The notes under the pieces were generated by a model that worked only from the letters and a program-made list of their open reading frames with translations, did no database searches and had not been told where the DNA came from. 64,000 bases of DNA from Clavibacter zhangzhiyongii (GTDB lineage Bacteria > Actinomycetota > Actinomycetes > Actinomycetales > Microbacteriaceae). Shown one piece after another: positions 18,932 through 28,314 of this stretch (position 1 is its first letter; every line of letters starts with the position of its first letter). Where the stretch lies: positions 2,728,001-2,792,000 of the forward strand of contig NZ_CP061274.1 in NCBI RefSeq assembly GCF_014775655.1. Direction: 5' to 3'. The position numbers and the translations under genes are program-made.

Positions 18932-19309
18932 TCAGGCCGGGGTCGGCGCTCCCCCCGCGGATCGACCGGGCGCCGCGCCGAGGCCCAGCGCGCGGGCGCC
19001 GGTGCGCATCGCGGCGAGGGCGCGGTCGAGGGCCGCGCGGGCGCCCTCCGGCCGGGAGGCGTCGTCGTCGAGGAGCACGGCGGCCGCGCCCTCGTCCTCG
19101 GCCGCCGCGCGCACGACGTCGAGGCGGTCGGCGAGGTGGGCGCCGAGGAGGACCACGTCCATGCCGGCGGCGTCGAGCCGCACGTGGGCGAGGGATCCGG
19201 CGACGGCCTCGATCTCGAGCCCGTCGGCCTCGGCGAGGGCGCGGAGGCGGTGGGCGAGGAAGGTGCTGGATGCGCCGGAGCCGCAGACGACGAGGATCCT
19301 CCCGGTCAT
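18932..19309 (-). CDS. Stand-alone PTS EIIB-like protein
   Basis: 125 aa. The N-terminus RILVVCGSGASSTFLAHRL is the phospho-cysteine P-loop of lactose/cellobiose- or galactitol-type EIIB proteins, with Cys9 as the phosphorylation site. The core is about 1-85; the last ~35 residues are an alanine/glycine/arginine-rich tail. ATG 19309 was chosen because it places the loop at the very N-terminus as in the family. No matching EIIC is in this window, and MtlA already has its own EIIB, so it may serve a remote permease or regulate MtlR. First gene of the pts-mtl operon, divergent from mtlR. Confidence 0.8.
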   Translation of the reverse strand: MTGRILVVCGSGASSTFLAHRLRALAEADGLEIEAVAGSLAHVRLDAAGMDVVLLGAHLADRLDVVRAAAEDEGAAAVLLDDDASRPEGARAALDRALAAMRTGARALGLGAAPGRSAGGAPTPA

Positions 19310-19513
19310 GCTGTGCCTCCTCGCGTCGTCGCTGGTCGTCCCATGGTGCTCCGCCCGCGGGGCCGGGTGCCAGCAGATCCGCTTCCGCACGGTAGGAAAA
19401 CCCGTCGTGCCGGCGCCGCGGCGGGCATCGGGCGCGGCCCCGGATGGTTGACTCGGGTGCACGGGCCGTGCGGCGCCCGCCGATCCGGGACGCGCGCCGC
19501 CGCGAGGGAGACG
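19310..19513. promoter_or_regulatory. Divergent mtlR / pts-mtl control region
   Basis: 204-nt gap between divergent starts. On the minus strand a TACCGT -10-like box (plus 19389-19394) would start the pts-mtl transcript about 75 nt before the EIIB gene. No -35 match lies 16-18 nt upstream, which fits a promoter needing an activator such as MtlR. On the plus strand a TTGACT (19448-19453) has no good -10 partner. A GAGGGAG ribosome binding site precedes mtlR. No operator palindrome stood out. Confidence 0.45.
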
Positions 19514-21496
19514 ATGATGCTGAGCGAGAACCAGGAGAGGCTGCTGGACTACCTGTCCACGGCGGACCGCTGGGTCGAGGCCGGCGAGCTCGCCGACCGG
19601 CTCGGCGTCACCACCCGGAGCGTCCGCAACTACGTCACGGCGGTGCGCGAGCGCTCGGCCGTGGAGATCGCCTCCTCCCCCGACGGCTACCGCATCGACG
19701 CCGGCAGCTACGCCCGCCACCTCGGCGCCCGGCCCACAGCGGATCCGCAGGGCACCCCGCGCGACCGCCTGCACGCCCTGGTCCGCCGGCTCGGCGACGC
19801 GCCCGACGGCCTCGACGTCTTCGCGCTCGCGGCCGAGCTGCACGTGAGCGAGTCCACCGTCGAGGCGGACCTCCGCAAGGTGCGCGCCCTCGTGGAGGAC
19901 GCCGGCCTCGCGCTCCGGCGCACGGGTCCCGCCGTGGTGCTCGAGGGCTCGGAGCGCGACTTCCGCCGGCTGCTCTCCCGCATGTTCCGCGACGAGAGCG
20001 CGCAGGGCTTCCTGCCGCTCGAGACGGTGCAGCGCGAGTTCGCCTCGGACTCCCTGCGCGCGTTCAAGACGGACCTCGTGCGCGAGCTCACCGAGCGCGG
20101 CTTCTTCGTCAACGAGTACGGGGTCGACAACGTGCTGCTGCACGTGGCCATCGCGGTCGACCGGCTGGCCCGGGCGCCGCGGCGCGAGGGCCCCGACGCG
20201 ACCGGCCCGCTCGACCCTCCCCGCGCCCCGGACGACGCCGTCGCCGACGACGCCGCGGACGGCTCCCCCGTCGATCCCACGGCCCTCGCCATCCGCGAGG
20301 TGCTGGCCCGCCTCCTCGCCGCCCACTTCGACGTGCCCGTGCCCGCGGGCGACGTCGCGTACCTCGCCCTCCTCGTCCGCACGCGCGTCGTCACGCCCGG
20401 CAACGAGCAGTCGCTGGCGACGGTGATGCGCGAGCACGTCGTCGAGAGCGACCTCGACGTGGTGCGCGCCATCGTCCGCCGCGTGAAGCAGGAGTACCTC
20501 GTCGACCTCGAGGACGAGGACTTCACGGTCCGCTTCTCCCTGCACCTCGGCAACCTCGTGGCCCGCGCCGCCGACCGCTCGTTCTCGCGCAACCCGCTGG
20601 CCCGGTCCATCAAGACCTCCTACCCGATGACGTACGAGATCGCCGTCTTCATCGCGAGCGAGGTGCAGCGGCGGCGCGGCATCGCGATCAACGACGACGA
20701 GATCGCGTACATCGCCCTGCACGTGGGGTCGCATCGCGAGCGCGTCGCCCGACGCGACGACCGGGTGGCGTGCGCGCTCGTCTGCCCGAACTACTACGAC
20801 CTGCACCAGATCATGCGGAGCCGGATCGAGGAGGCGCTCGGCGCGGACATCAGCGTGGACGCCGTCGTGACGCGCACCGACGTCGACGCGGACGCGCTCG
20901 GGGTGCAGCTCGTCATCGACGCGACCGGATCCCGGCCGCCCGCCGACAACGTCGTGGTCGTGCAGCCCCTGCCGACCCCGGACGACATCGAGTCGATCCG
21001 CCGGGCCGTCGCACGCGTCCGCCGGCACGCGCGCCGCAGCTCGATGAAGCACGACCTGCTGCGGTTCCTCGACGAGTCGCTGTTCTTCCGCGATCTGCAC
21101 GCACCCGACGAGGAGGCCATGATCCGGCTGCTCGGTCAGCGCATGGTCGAGCAGGGCATCATCGAGCCCGAGTACATCGAGGGCGCGATCGAGCGCGAGC
21201 GCCTGTCGTCGACGGCGTTCACGGACACGCTCGCCGTGCCCCACTCGCTCGCGATGACCGCCCACCGCACGGCCATCGCCATCGTGGTGAACGAGGAGGC
21301 GATGCGCTGGGGCGGCAACCGCGTGCACGTCGTCGCGCTCGTGGCCTTCAGCGCGAGCGGCCGCACGAGCTTCCAGCACGTGTTCGACCAGTTCGTCGAG
21401 GTCTTCTCCGACCACCGCGACGTGCAGGCGATCATGCGGGCATCGGGCTCGCACGGCTCCTTCATCGAGGAGCTCGTGCACGTCATGGACACCTGA
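19514..21496 (+). CDS. mtlR: MtlR-type PRD transcriptional activator with EIIB- and EIIA-like domains
   Basis: 660 aa PTS-controlled activator. Domains in order: winged HTH (about 4-65), second HTH (about 98-135), PRD1 (about 170-290), PRD2 (about 310-410), Gat-type EIIB-like (about 415-505, Cys424 in ALVCPNYYDL), EIIA of the mannitol class (about 515-655, His577 in LAVPHSLA). PRD1 keeps His210, but the second conserved histidine is Leu287 (YLALLV); PRD2 keeps both His344 and His403 (YIALHV). An acidic proline-rich insert (about 222-255) lies in PRD1. Start ATG 19514 follows GAGGGAG; an adjacent ATG at 19517 is possible. It probably activates the divergent pts-mtl operon. Confidence 0.9.
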   Translation: MMLSENQERLLDYLSTADRWVEAGELADRLGVTTRSVRNYVTAVRERSAVEIASSPDGYRIDAGSYARHLGARPTADPQGTPRDRLHALVRRLGDAPDGLDVFALAAELHVSESTVEADLRKVRALVEDAGLALRRTGPAVVLEGSERDFRRLLSRMFRDESAQGFLPLETVQREFASDSLRAFKTDLVRELTERGFFVNEYGVDNVLLHVAIAVDRLARAPRREGPDATGPLDPPRAPDDAVADDAADGSPVDPTALAIREVLARLLAAHFDVPVPAGDVAYLALLVRTRVVTPGNEQSLATVMREHVVESDLDVVRAIVRRVKQEYLVDLEDEDFTVRFSLHLGNLVARAADRSFSRNPLARSIKTSYPMTYEIAVFIASEVQRRRGIAINDDEIAYIALHVGSHRERVARRDDRVACALVCPNYYDLHQIMRSRIEEALGADISVDAVVTRTDVDADALGVQLVIDATGSRPPADNVVVVQPLPTPDDIESIRRAVARVRRHARRSSMKHDLLRFLDESLFFRDLHAPDEEAMIRLLGQRMVEQGIIEPEYIEGAIERERLSSTAFTDTLAVPHSLAMTAHRTAIAIVVNEEAMRWGGNRVHVVALVAFSASGRTSFQHVFDQFVEVFSDHRDVQAIMRASGSHGSFIEELVHVMDT

Positions 21497-21563
21497 CCCG
21501 GCCTCGGCGCGCCGGGCCGGTGCCGGACGCGCTCAGCCGTCCGCCGTCAGCGGTCGGCGACGC

Positions 21564-22400
21564 TCAGGGAGCGACGGGGGTGACGCCGAGCGGCACGAGA
21601 CGCGAGGCCCCGCCGTCGGCGAGCGTGAGCACCCAGATGCCGCGCGCGTGCACGGCGACGGAGTGCTCCCAGTGCGAGGCCATGCTGCCGTCGACGGTGG
21701 CGACGGTCCAGTCGTCGTCGAGGACGCGCGTCTCCGCCTCGCCGTCGGTGATCATCGGCTCGATGGCGACGACGAGCCCGGGCTTCACGGCCGGGCCCTT
21801 GCCGCGCACGCGGTAGTTGAACACCGGCGGATCCTCGTGCATGCTCCGGCCGATGCCGTGGCCCGTGTAGTCCATGACGATGCCGAACGCGCCGGCCGCC
21901 TCGACGCTCTCCTCGACGGCCTCCCCCACCTCGTTGAGGTGCGACGCGGTCGCGAGCCGGGCGATGCCGGCCCACAGCGAGTCCTCGGTGACGCGGGACA
22001 GGAGCTCGCGCGCCTCCACGACGTCCGGGCGCGCGGGATCCGGGACCACCACGGTCGTCGCCGAGTCGCCGTTCCAGCCGTCGATCTCCGCGCCGCTGTC
22101 GACCGAGACGATGTCGCCCGGCTGCAGCACGCGGTCGCCGGGGATGCCGTGCACGACCTCGTCGTTCACGGAGACGCACACCGTGTGGCGGTACCCCGGC
22201 ACGAGCTGGAAGTTCGAGTGCCCGCCGAGCGCGCGGATGGCGGCGTCGGCCGCGGCGTCCAGCTCGCCGGTGGTGACGCCCGGCGCGATGAGCTCGCGCA
22301 CGGCATCCAGCGACGCGGCGGTCGCGAGGCCGGGCGCCACCATGCGGCGGATCTCGTCGGGGGTCTTGTAGATCCCCGGCGTGCGGCGGAGCGCTCCCAC
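21564..22400 (-). CDS. map: Methionine aminopeptidase, type I
   Basis: 278 aa. It removes the initiator methionine from nascent proteins using two metal ions. The ligand Asp motif VDSGAEIDGWNGDSA, the His in GHGIGRSMHEDP and the Glu in AIEPMIT are present. GTG start, 3 nt after the adk stop. In most actinobacteria infA follows map directly; here the mtl-pts block lies between them. Confidence 0.97.
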   Translation of the reverse strand: MGALRRTPGIYKTPDEIRRMVAPGLATAASLDAVRELIAPGVTTGELDAAADAAIRALGGHSNFQLVPGYRHTVCVSVNDEVVHGIPGDRVLQPGDIVSVDSGAEIDGWNGDSATTVVVPDPARPDVVEARELLSRVTEDSLWAGIARLATASHLNEVGEAVEESVEAAGAFGIVMDYTGHGIGRSMHEDPPVFNYRVRGKGPAVKPGLVVAIEPMITDGEAETRVLDDDWTVATVDGSMASHWEHSVAVHARGIWVLTLADGGASRLVPLGVTPVAP

Positions 22401-22403
22401 GGG

Positions 22404-23006
22404 CTAGGCGCGGCCGGCGTCGGTGGCGGAGCGGACGCCCCGGGCCGCGAGGGCCTCGCGGATGCGCGCGGCGACCTCGTCGACCTCGCCCAGGCCGTCG
22501 ACCTCGAGCAGCAGCCCGCGGTCGCGATACACGGCGATGAGGGGCGACGTCTCGCGGACGTACACCTCCTGGCGGTGACGGATGGCGTCCTCGCTGTCGT
22601 CCGCGCGTCCCTGCTCGGTGGCGCGGCGCGTGAGGCGGGCGACGACCTCCTCCTCGTCGGCGACGAGCTGGATGACGGCGTCGAGCTCCTGGCCCCAGCC
22701 CTGCAGCAGCTCCTCCAGGTACGCGACCTGGTCGAGCGTGCGCGGGTACCCGTCGAGCAGGAAGCCCGCCTGCGCGTCCTCCTCCTGGAGCCGGCCGGTG
22801 ACGAGCCGGTTGGTCAGCTCGTCCGGCACGTAGTTGCCCGCGTCGACGAGCGCCTGCACCTGCTGGCCGAGCTCGGTGCCGTCCTTGATGTTCTGGCGGA
22901 AGATGTCGCCCGTCGAGATGTCGGGGATGCCGAAGTCGGCCGCGATGCGCTTCGCCTGCGTGCCCTTGCCCGCACCGGGCGGGCCGACGATGAGGAGCCG
23001 GGTCAC
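22404..23006 (-). CDS. adk: Adenylate kinase
   Basis: 200 aa. It balances AMP, ADP and ATP. P-loop [10 protein letters not shown] at 8-17, NMP-binding STGDIFRQN, and [10 protein letters not shown]. The LID is the short form without zinc cysteines, which matches the length. GTG start overlapping the secY stop (GTGA), so translation is coupled to secY. Confidence 0.97.
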   Translation of the reverse strand: MTRLLIVGPPGAGKGTQAKRIAADFGIPDISTGDIFRQNIKDGTELGQQVQALVDAGNYVPDELTNRLVTGRLQEEDAQAGFLLDGYPRTLDQVAYLEELLQGWGQELDAVIQLVADEEEVVARLTRRATEQGRADDSEDAIRHRQEVYVRETSPLIAVYRDRGLLLEVDGLGEVDEVAARIREALAARGVRSATDAGRA

Positions 23007-24325
23007 TTCAGGAGCCCCTCGTAGTGGCGCTGCTGCAGCTGCGAGTCGATCTGCTTCACCGTCTCGAGGCCGACGCCCACCACGATGAGGATGCTGGCGC
23101 CGCCGAACGGGAAGTTCTGGTTCGCGCCGACGAGCGACAGGGCGATGAGCGGCAGGAGCGCGATGAGGCCGAGGTACAGCGAGCCCGGCAGCGTGATGCG
23201 CGTGAGCACGTAGTCGAGGTACTCGGCCGTGGGGCGTCCCGCGCGGATGCCGGGGATGAAGCCGCCGTACTTCTTCATGTTGTCGGCGACCTCCTCCGGG
23301 TTGAAGGTGATGGCGACGTAGAAGTACGTGAAGCCGACGATGAGCAGGAAGTACATCGCCATGTAGAGCGGGTGGTCGCCCGTGGTGAGGTTGTCGGTGA
23401 TCCACTGCACCCACGGTGCCGGCGGCTGGCCGACGGGCGGCTGGTTGAACTGCGCGACGAGCGCGGGCAGGTACAGCAGCGACGACGCGAAGATGACGGG
23501 CACGACGCCGGCCATGTTCACCTTGATGGGGATGTAGGTGTTGTTGCCGCCGTAGGTGCGGCGCCCGACCATGCGCTTGGCGTACTGCACGGGGATGCGG
23601 CGCTGCGACTGCTCGACGTAGACGACGGCGGCGACGACCAGGAGGCCGACGAGGATGACCAGGAGGAAGACCTCCCAGCCGCGGCTCTGCTGGATGGCGA
23701 TGAGCGAGGTCGGGAACGCCGCGGCGACCGACGTGAAGATGAGGAGCGACATGCCGTTGCCGATGCCGCGCTCGGTGATGAGCTCGCCCATCCACATGAT
23801 GAGGCCGGTGCCGGCGGTCATCGTGATGACCATGAGCATGATCGCGTACCAGGCGTCGTTCGTCACGAGCTGCGTGCAGGCGCTGACGTTGGTCTGGCCG
23901 AACAGCGCACCGCTGCGCGCGACCGTGATGAGCGTCGTGGACTGGAGCACCGCGAGGGCGATCGTGAGGTAGCGCGTGTACTGCGTGAGCTTGGCCTGGC
24001 CGGACTGGCCCTCCTTGTAGAGGGTGTCGAAGTGCGGGATGACCACGCGGAGCAGCTGGACGATGATCGACGCCGTGATGTACGGCATGATGCCCAGCGC
24101 GAAGATGGAGAGCTTCAGCAGCGCACCGCCGCTGAAGAGGTTGACGAGCTCGTAGAGGCCCGAGGTGCCCTGGTTGGCCGCGAGGCACGACTGCACGTTG
24201 GCGAAGTCGACGAACGGCGCCGGGATGAAGGATCCGAGGCGGAAGAGGGCGATGATGCCCAGCGTGAAGCCGATCTTGCGACGCAGATCGGGGGTGCGGA
24301 AGATCCTGACGACGGCGCTCAACAC
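23003..24325 (-). CDS. secY: Protein translocase subunit SecY
   Basis: 440 aa with about ten membrane spans; it forms the Sec channel for protein export and membrane insertion. GTG 24325 gives the family start ([20 protein letters not shown]) and has AGGAC 8 nt upstream; codons further upstream are not SecY-like. Hallmarks: [17 protein letters not shown] plug region and the [12 protein letters not shown] cytosolic loop. Follows rplO by 124 nt with a hairpin in the gap, and couples to adk. Confidence 0.96.
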   Translation of the reverse strand: MLSAVVRIFRTPDLRRKIGFTLGIIALFRLGSFIPAPFVDFANVQSCLAANQGTSGLYELVNLFSGGALLKLSIFALGIMPYITASIIVQLLRVVIPHFDTLYKEGQSGQAKLTQYTRYLTIALAVLQSTTLITVARSGALFGQTNVSACTQLVTNDAWYAIMLMVITMTAGTGLIMWMGELITERGIGNGMSLLIFTSVAAAFPTSLIAIQQSRGWEVFLLVILVGLLVVAAVVYVEQSQRRIPVQYAKRMVGRRTYGGNNTYIPIKVNMAGVVPVIFASSLLYLPALVAQFNQPPVGQPPAPWVQWITDNLTTGDHPLYMAMYFLLIVGFTYFYVAITFNPEEVADNMKKYGGFIPGIRAGRPTAEYLDYVLTRITLPGSLYLGLIALLPLIALSLVGANQNFPFGGASILIVVGVGLETVKQIDSQLQQRHYEGLLK

Positions 24326-24399
24326 GGAGGGTGTCCTGCTTTCTGTGGGAGGTCCGCCGGAAGGCGGGGGTCGGGCCGACCCGGTGCGGCCCCAGTAGC

Positions 24400-24435
24400 C
24401 GGGAGGGGCGGCCGGATTCCCGACCGCCCCTCCCG
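24400..24435 (-). other. Hairpin between rplO and secY
   Basis: Perfect 12-bp stem (24400-24411 with 24424-24435), 12-nt loop, 14 nt after the rplO stop. Shaped like a terminator without U-tract; may lower secY-adk-map expression relative to the ribosomal genes. Confidence 0.65.
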
Positions 24436-24449
24436 TGCGTCCTGCAGTG

Positions 24450-25028
24450 CTACTTGACGGAGCCGCCTGCTGCGACGATCTTCTCCGCAGCGGAGCCGGA
24501 GACCTTGTCGACAGCAACCGTCAGCTTAACCGAGATGTCGCCGTCGCCGAGGACCTTGACCTTCTCGTTCTTGCGGACGGCACCCTTGGCGACCAGGTCG
24601 CTCGTGGTGACGTCGCCGCCGTCGGGGTAGAGCGCGGCGAGCTTCTCCAGGTTCACGACCTGGTACTCGACGCGGAACGGGTTCTTGAACCCGCGGAGCT
24701 TCGGGGTGCGCATGTGCAGCGGCATCTGCCCGCCCTCGAAGCCGACGCGGACCGTGTAGCGGGCCTTCGTGCCCTTGGTGCCACGACCCGCGGTCTTGCC
24801 CTTCGAGCCCTCACCGCGGCCGACACGCTGGCGTGCCTTCTTGGCCCCGGCGGCGGGACGGAGGTGGTGGACCTTGAGGACCTGGTCGCGCTTGACCGTC
24901 TCCGTCGAGGCGACCGTGGTCGTCTCAGCGGAAGCGGCGGCGGCCGGGGCCTTCGCGGTCTTCTTGGGTGCGGCCTTGGCCGGCGCCTTCACGGGCGCCT
25001 GCTCGGCCGACTCGTTCTTCTCAGCCAT
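24450..25028 (-). CDS. rplO: 50S ribosomal protein L15 with N-terminal extension
   Basis: 192 aa. L15 is a late-assembly protein at the base of the central protuberance. The core begins at about residue 50 ([19 protein letters not shown]); before it is a lysine/alanine/proline-rich extension of ~48 residues starting [13 protein letters not shown] 25028 shares one base with the rpmD stop (TGATG), which fixes the start. Without the extension it is the usual ~145 aa. Confidence 0.96.
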   Translation of the reverse strand: MAEKNESAEQAPVKAPAKAAPKKTAKAPAAAASAETTTVASTETVKRDQVLKVHHLRPAAGAKKARQRVGRGEGSKGKTAGRGTKGTKARYTVRVGFEGGQMPLHMRTPKLRGFKNPFRVEYQVVNLEKLAALYPDGGDVTTSDLVAKGAVRKNEKVKVLGDGDISVKLTVAVDKVSGSAAEKIVAAGGSVK

Positions 25029-25210
25029 CAGTCGATCTCCTCCACCTTCACCAGGTGCGCGACGGTGTTGACGTAGCCGCGGTTCTGGGCGTTGTCCTCT
25101 CGGACCACCACGGCACCGATGCGACGGAGCCCGAGGCTCCGCAGGGTGTCGCGCTGGTTCTGCTTCTCGCTGATCTTGGACTTGATCTGCGTCACTCGGA
25201 GCTGAGCCAT
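25028..25210 (-). CDS. rpmD: 50S ribosomal protein L30
   Basis: 60 aa, the normal size. [19 protein letters not shown] begins the standard fold, with [14 protein letters not shown] in the middle. Start and stop overlap rpsE and rplO by one base each, so the three are translationally coupled. Confidence 0.98.
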
Positions 25211-25914
25211 CAGACACCTGCCTTCGCGTCGGCCTCGGCGCGCTGGGCGCGGAGGATGCGGGCCGGGACGACCTGCTCGAGCTCGAGGCCACGACGAGCT
25301 GCGACGGCGCGCGGCTCCTCGAGCTGCTTGAGCGCCTCCACCGTGGCGTGCACGATGTTGATCGTGTTCGACGAGCCGAGCGACTTGCTCAGGACGTCGT
25401 GGATGCCGGCGCACTCGAGCACCGCGCGGACGGGGCCACCGGCGATGACGCCAGTACCCGCGGACGCGGGACGCAGGAGGACGACTCCGGCGGAGGCCTC
25501 ACCCTGCACGGCGTGCGGGATGGTCAGGCCGATGCGGGGGACGCGGAAGAAGTTCTTCTTCGCCTCCTCGACGCCCTTGGAGATGGCGGTCGGGACCTCG
25601 CGGGCCTTGCCGTAGCCGACGCCCACCAGTCCGTTGCCGTCTCCGACGATCACGAGCGCGGTGAAGCTGAAGCGACGACCGCCCTTGACGACCTTGGACA
25701 CGCGGTTGATGGTGACGACGCGCTCCAGGAACTGGCTCTTGTCGGCATCACGGCCGCCGCGGCTGTCTCGGCCGCCCTGGTTCCGGTCGCGCCCGCCACG
25801 ACGGCCCTCACGGCCCTCGTTCTGCGCGGGTGCGGTGGACGCCGCGGTCTCGACGGGCGTCTCCGCCACGGCCACGACCTCGGGCTCCTTGTTGTTGTTC
25901 TCGGCTGCGCTCAC
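25210..25914 (-). CDS. rpsE: 30S ribosomal protein S5 with RG-rich N-terminal extension
   Basis: 234 aa. S5 helps guard decoding accuracy and mRNA entry. The core begins about residue 62 ([21 protein letters not shown]); before it are an acidic stretch and an arginine/glycine-rich segment (about 33-56, repeated GGRD units) not found in the short form. GTG start overlaps the rplR stop by 4 nt. Confidence 0.96.
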
Positions 25915-26282
25915 AGGCTCAGACCACCCTCTCGAGCTCCTTCGGCGATGGCCGCGACGCGTCCTGCGTAGCGGTTGCCACCACGATCGAATACGACGCT
26001 CTCCACGCCGGCCGCCTTGGCGCGCTCGGCGACGAGCTCGCCGACCTTGCGCGACTTGGCGGTCTTGTCGCCGTCGAACGTGCGCATGTCGGCCTCGAGG
26101 GTCGACGCGGACGCGACGGTGTGACCACGGCTGTCATCGACGACCTGCACGAAGACGTGACGGGCCGAACGGGTGACGACGAGGCGCGGACGCAGCTCGG
26201 TCCCCTCCACCTTCTTGCGCAGGCGTGCGTGCCTGCGACCGCGGGCGGCGGACTTGCTTTTTCCTCTAACTCCGAGAGCCAT
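25911..26282 (-). CDS. rplR: 50S ribosomal protein L18
   Basis: 123 aa. L18 binds 5S rRNA. ATG 26282 gives [22 protein letters not shown], the usual N-terminus; a GTG two codons upstream overlaps the rplF stop and is less likely. It ends [25 protein letters not shown]-like with the conserved RGG-YHG class motif. Overlaps rpsE by 4 nt. Confidence 0.97.
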   Translation of the reverse strand: MALGVRGKSKSAARGRRHARLRKKVEGTELRPRLVVTRSARHVFVQVVDDSRGHTVASASTLEADMRTFDGDKTAKSRKVGELVAERAKAAGVESVVFDRGGNRYAGRVAAIAEGAREGGLSL

Positions 26283-26284
26283 GA

Positions 26285-26821
26285 TCACTTACCACTCTTT
26301 CCGGCCTTGCGGCGAACGTTCTCGCCGGCGTAGCGGACGCCCTTGCCCTTGTAGGGCTCGGGCTTGCGAATCTTGCGGATGTTGGCGGCCGTCTCGCCGA
26401 CGAGCTGCTTGTCGATGCCGACGACGGTCATCTTGTTGACGCCCTCGACGGTGAAGCTGATGCCCGCGGGCGCCTCGACGTACACGGGGTGGGAGAAGCC
26501 GAGCGCGAACTCGACGCCCTTGTCCTTGAGCGCGACGCGGTAACCCGTGCCGACGATCTCGAGGCCCTTGGTGTAGCCGGTGGTGACGCCGACGATCTGG
26601 TTGGCGATGAGGCTGCGCGTGAGGCCGTGGAGCGAACGCGACTCGCGCTCGTCGTCCGGACGGGTGACGAGCACCTGCCCGTCCTGGACCTCGGCGCGGA
26701 TGGGCTGGGCCACGGTGAGGCTCAGCTCGCCCTTGGGGCCCTTGACCGTGACGACCTGGCCGGCCACGGTGACGTCGACCCCTGCGGGGACGTCGATGGG
26801 GAGTCTTCCGATGCGGGACAT
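26285..26821 (-). CDS. rplF: 50S ribosomal protein L6
   Basis: 178 aa, standard. L6 lies near the factor-binding site. ATG 26821 gives [15 protein letters not shown]; the C-terminal motif [15 protein letters not shown] is intact. 4 nt after rpsH. Confidence 0.98.
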   Translation of the reverse strand: MSRIGRLPIDVPAGVDVTVAGQVVTVKGPKGELSLTVAQPIRAEVQDGQVLVTRPDDERESRSLHGLTRSLIANQIVGVTTGYTKGLEIVGTGYRVALKDKGVEFALGFSHPVYVEAPAGISFTVEGVNKMTVVGIDKQLVGETAANIRKIRKPEPYKGKGVRYAGENVRRKAGKSGK

Positions 26822-26825
26822 GTCG

Positions 26826-27224
26826 TTACCACACGTAGGCGAGGACTTCCCCACCCACGCCCTTCTTCGCAGCCTGGCGGTCCGTGAGGAGCCCCGAGGA
26901 GGTGGACAGGATGGCGACCCCGAGGCCACCGAGGACCTGGGGGATCTCCGCGGACTTCGCGTACACGCGGAGGCCGGGCTTGGACACGCGCTTGATGCCC
27001 CGGATGGAGCGCTCGCGGTCCGGTCCGAACTTGAGGCTGAGCGTCAGCGTCTGGCCGACGCGGGCGTCCGCGACGTCCCAGCCGGCGATGAAGCCCTCGG
27101 ACTTGAGGATGTCGGCGATGTGCGACTTGAGCTTGGAGTGCGGCATGGAGACCGTGTCGTGGTGCGCGGAGTTCGCGTTCCGGAGACGGGTCAGCATGTC
27201 GGCGACCGGGTCGGTCATTGTCAT
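26826..27224 (-). CDS. rpsH: 30S ribosomal protein S8
   Basis: 132 aa, standard. S8 binds 16S rRNA helix 21 and in E. coli represses the spc operon. [18 protein letters not shown] is the common actinobacterial start; a second ATG two codons in (27218) is an alternative. In most relatives rpsN lies just upstream; here a 129-nt gap with a hairpin takes its place. Confidence 0.97.
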   Translation of the reverse strand: MTMTDPVADMLTRLRNANSAHHDTVSMPHSKLKSHIADILKSEGFIAGWDVADARVGQTLTLSLKFGPDRERSIRGIKRVSKPGLRVYAKSAEIPQVLGGLGVAILSTSSGLLTDRQAAKKGVGGEVLAYVW

Positions 27225-27289
27225 GTGTGGTGGTGCCTCTCTCGCCTGGTTTCGTTCATCCGGACACGGATGACGACCTGTGGTGGTGG

Positions 27290-27317
27290 CGGCGCCGGGC
27301 GGAGGTGCCCGGCGCCG
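27290..27317 (-). other. Hairpin in the rplE-rpsH gap (rpsN slot)
   Basis: Perfect 11-bp stem (27290-27300 with 27307-27317), 6-nt loop, in the 129-nt gap where rpsN is normally found. The gap is too short to hold S14 (about 61 codons), and translations show no zinc-ribbon CxxC motif. Confidence 0.7.
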
Positions 27318-27353
27318 ATCGTGCGGTGGTGCTGGTCGTGCGGGTGGTGCGTG

Positions 27354-27950
27354 CTACGGCGTGTTCTCGGGCGTCTGGAACGGGAAGCCGAGCGCCTTGA
27401 GCAGCGCGCGTCCCTCGTCGTCCGTCCGAGCGGTCGTGACGACCGTGATGTCCATGCCGCGGACCCGGTCGATGCGGTCCTGGTCGATCTCGTGGAACAT
27501 GGACTGCTCGTTGAGACCGAACGTGTAGTTGCCGTTGCCGTCGAACTGCCGGGGGCTGAGCCCGCGGAAGTCGCGGATGCGGGGCAGGGCGAGGGACAGC
27601 AGGCGGTCGAGGAACTCCCACATGCGGTCGCCGCGCAGCGTGACGTGGGTGCCGATGGCCTGGCCCTCACGCAGCTTGAACTGGGCGATCGACTTGCGGG
27701 CCTTCGTGACCTGCGGCTTCTGGCCCGTGATCTTGGTGAGGTCGGCGACCGCGCCGTCGATGATCTTGCCGTCGCGAGCCGCGTCGCCGACGCCCATGTT
27801 CACGACGATCTTCGTGAGCCCGGGCACCTGGTGCACGTTCGTGAAGCCGAGATCAGCGGTCAGCTGGCTGACGATCTCGGAGCGGTACTTCTGCTTCAGG
27901 CGCGGGAGCTGAGCGCCCTCGGCCGTGCCAGCGGTTGCGGTGTCGGTCAT
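27354..27950 (-). CDS. rplE: 50S ribosomal protein L5
   Basis: 198 aa. L5 binds 5S rRNA and contacts P-site tRNA. Motifs [11 protein letters not shown] and [17 protein letters not shown] are standard; the ~15-residue N-terminal lead before [12 protein letters not shown] is typical of actinobacteria. 3 nt after rplX. Confidence 0.97.
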   Translation of the reverse strand: MTDTATAGTAEGAQLPRLKQKYRSEIVSQLTADLGFTNVHQVPGLTKIVVNMGVGDAARDGKIIDGAVADLTKITGQKPQVTKARKSIAQFKLREGQAIGTHVTLRGDRMWEFLDRLLSLALPRIRDFRGLSPRQFDGNGNYTFGLNEQSMFHEIDQDRIDRVRGMDITVVTTARTDDEGRALLKALGFPFQTPENTP

Positions 27951-27952
27951 TG

Positions 27953-28312
27953 CTAGAGGTCCTTACCTGACTTCTTGGCGTAGCGCACGCGGACGGTCTT
28001 GGAGACCCCGTCCTTCTCGACCGTCTCGGTCCGGAAGCCGACGCGGGTGGGCTTCTTGGACTCGGGGTCGACGAGCGCGACGTTGGAGATGTGGATGGGC
28101 GCCTCGACGGTCTCGATGCCGCCGGTCTTGGAGCCGCGCTGCGTCTGGCCGACGCGGACGTGCTTCGTGATGAAGTTCACGCCCTCGACGACGACGCGGT
28201 TGCGCTCGACCAGGACGGACAGGACCTTGCCTTGCTTGCCCCGGTCGCCGCCCTTGGCCTGCGTGCGACCCGTGATGACCTGCACGAGGTCACCCTTCTT
28301 GATGTTCGCCAT
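27953..28312 (-). CDS. rplX: 50S ribosomal protein L24
   Basis: 119 aa. L24 is one of the first proteins to bind 23S rRNA. The KOW motif is at the N-terminus ([13 protein letters not shown]...[10 protein letters not shown]). It follows rplN by 3 nt and precedes rplE by 3 nt. Confidence 0.97.
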   Translation of the reverse strand: MANIKKGDLVQVITGRTQAKGGDRGKQGKVLSVLVERNRVVVEGVNFITKHVRVGQTQRGSKTGGIETVEAPIHISNVALVDPESKKPTRVGFRTETVEKDGVSKTVRVRYAKKSGKDL

Positions 28313-28314
28313 GA

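Noticed and set aside
27225-27353. A hidden rpsN
   Set aside because: The gap is too short for S14 and no frame shows the CxxC zinc ribbon.
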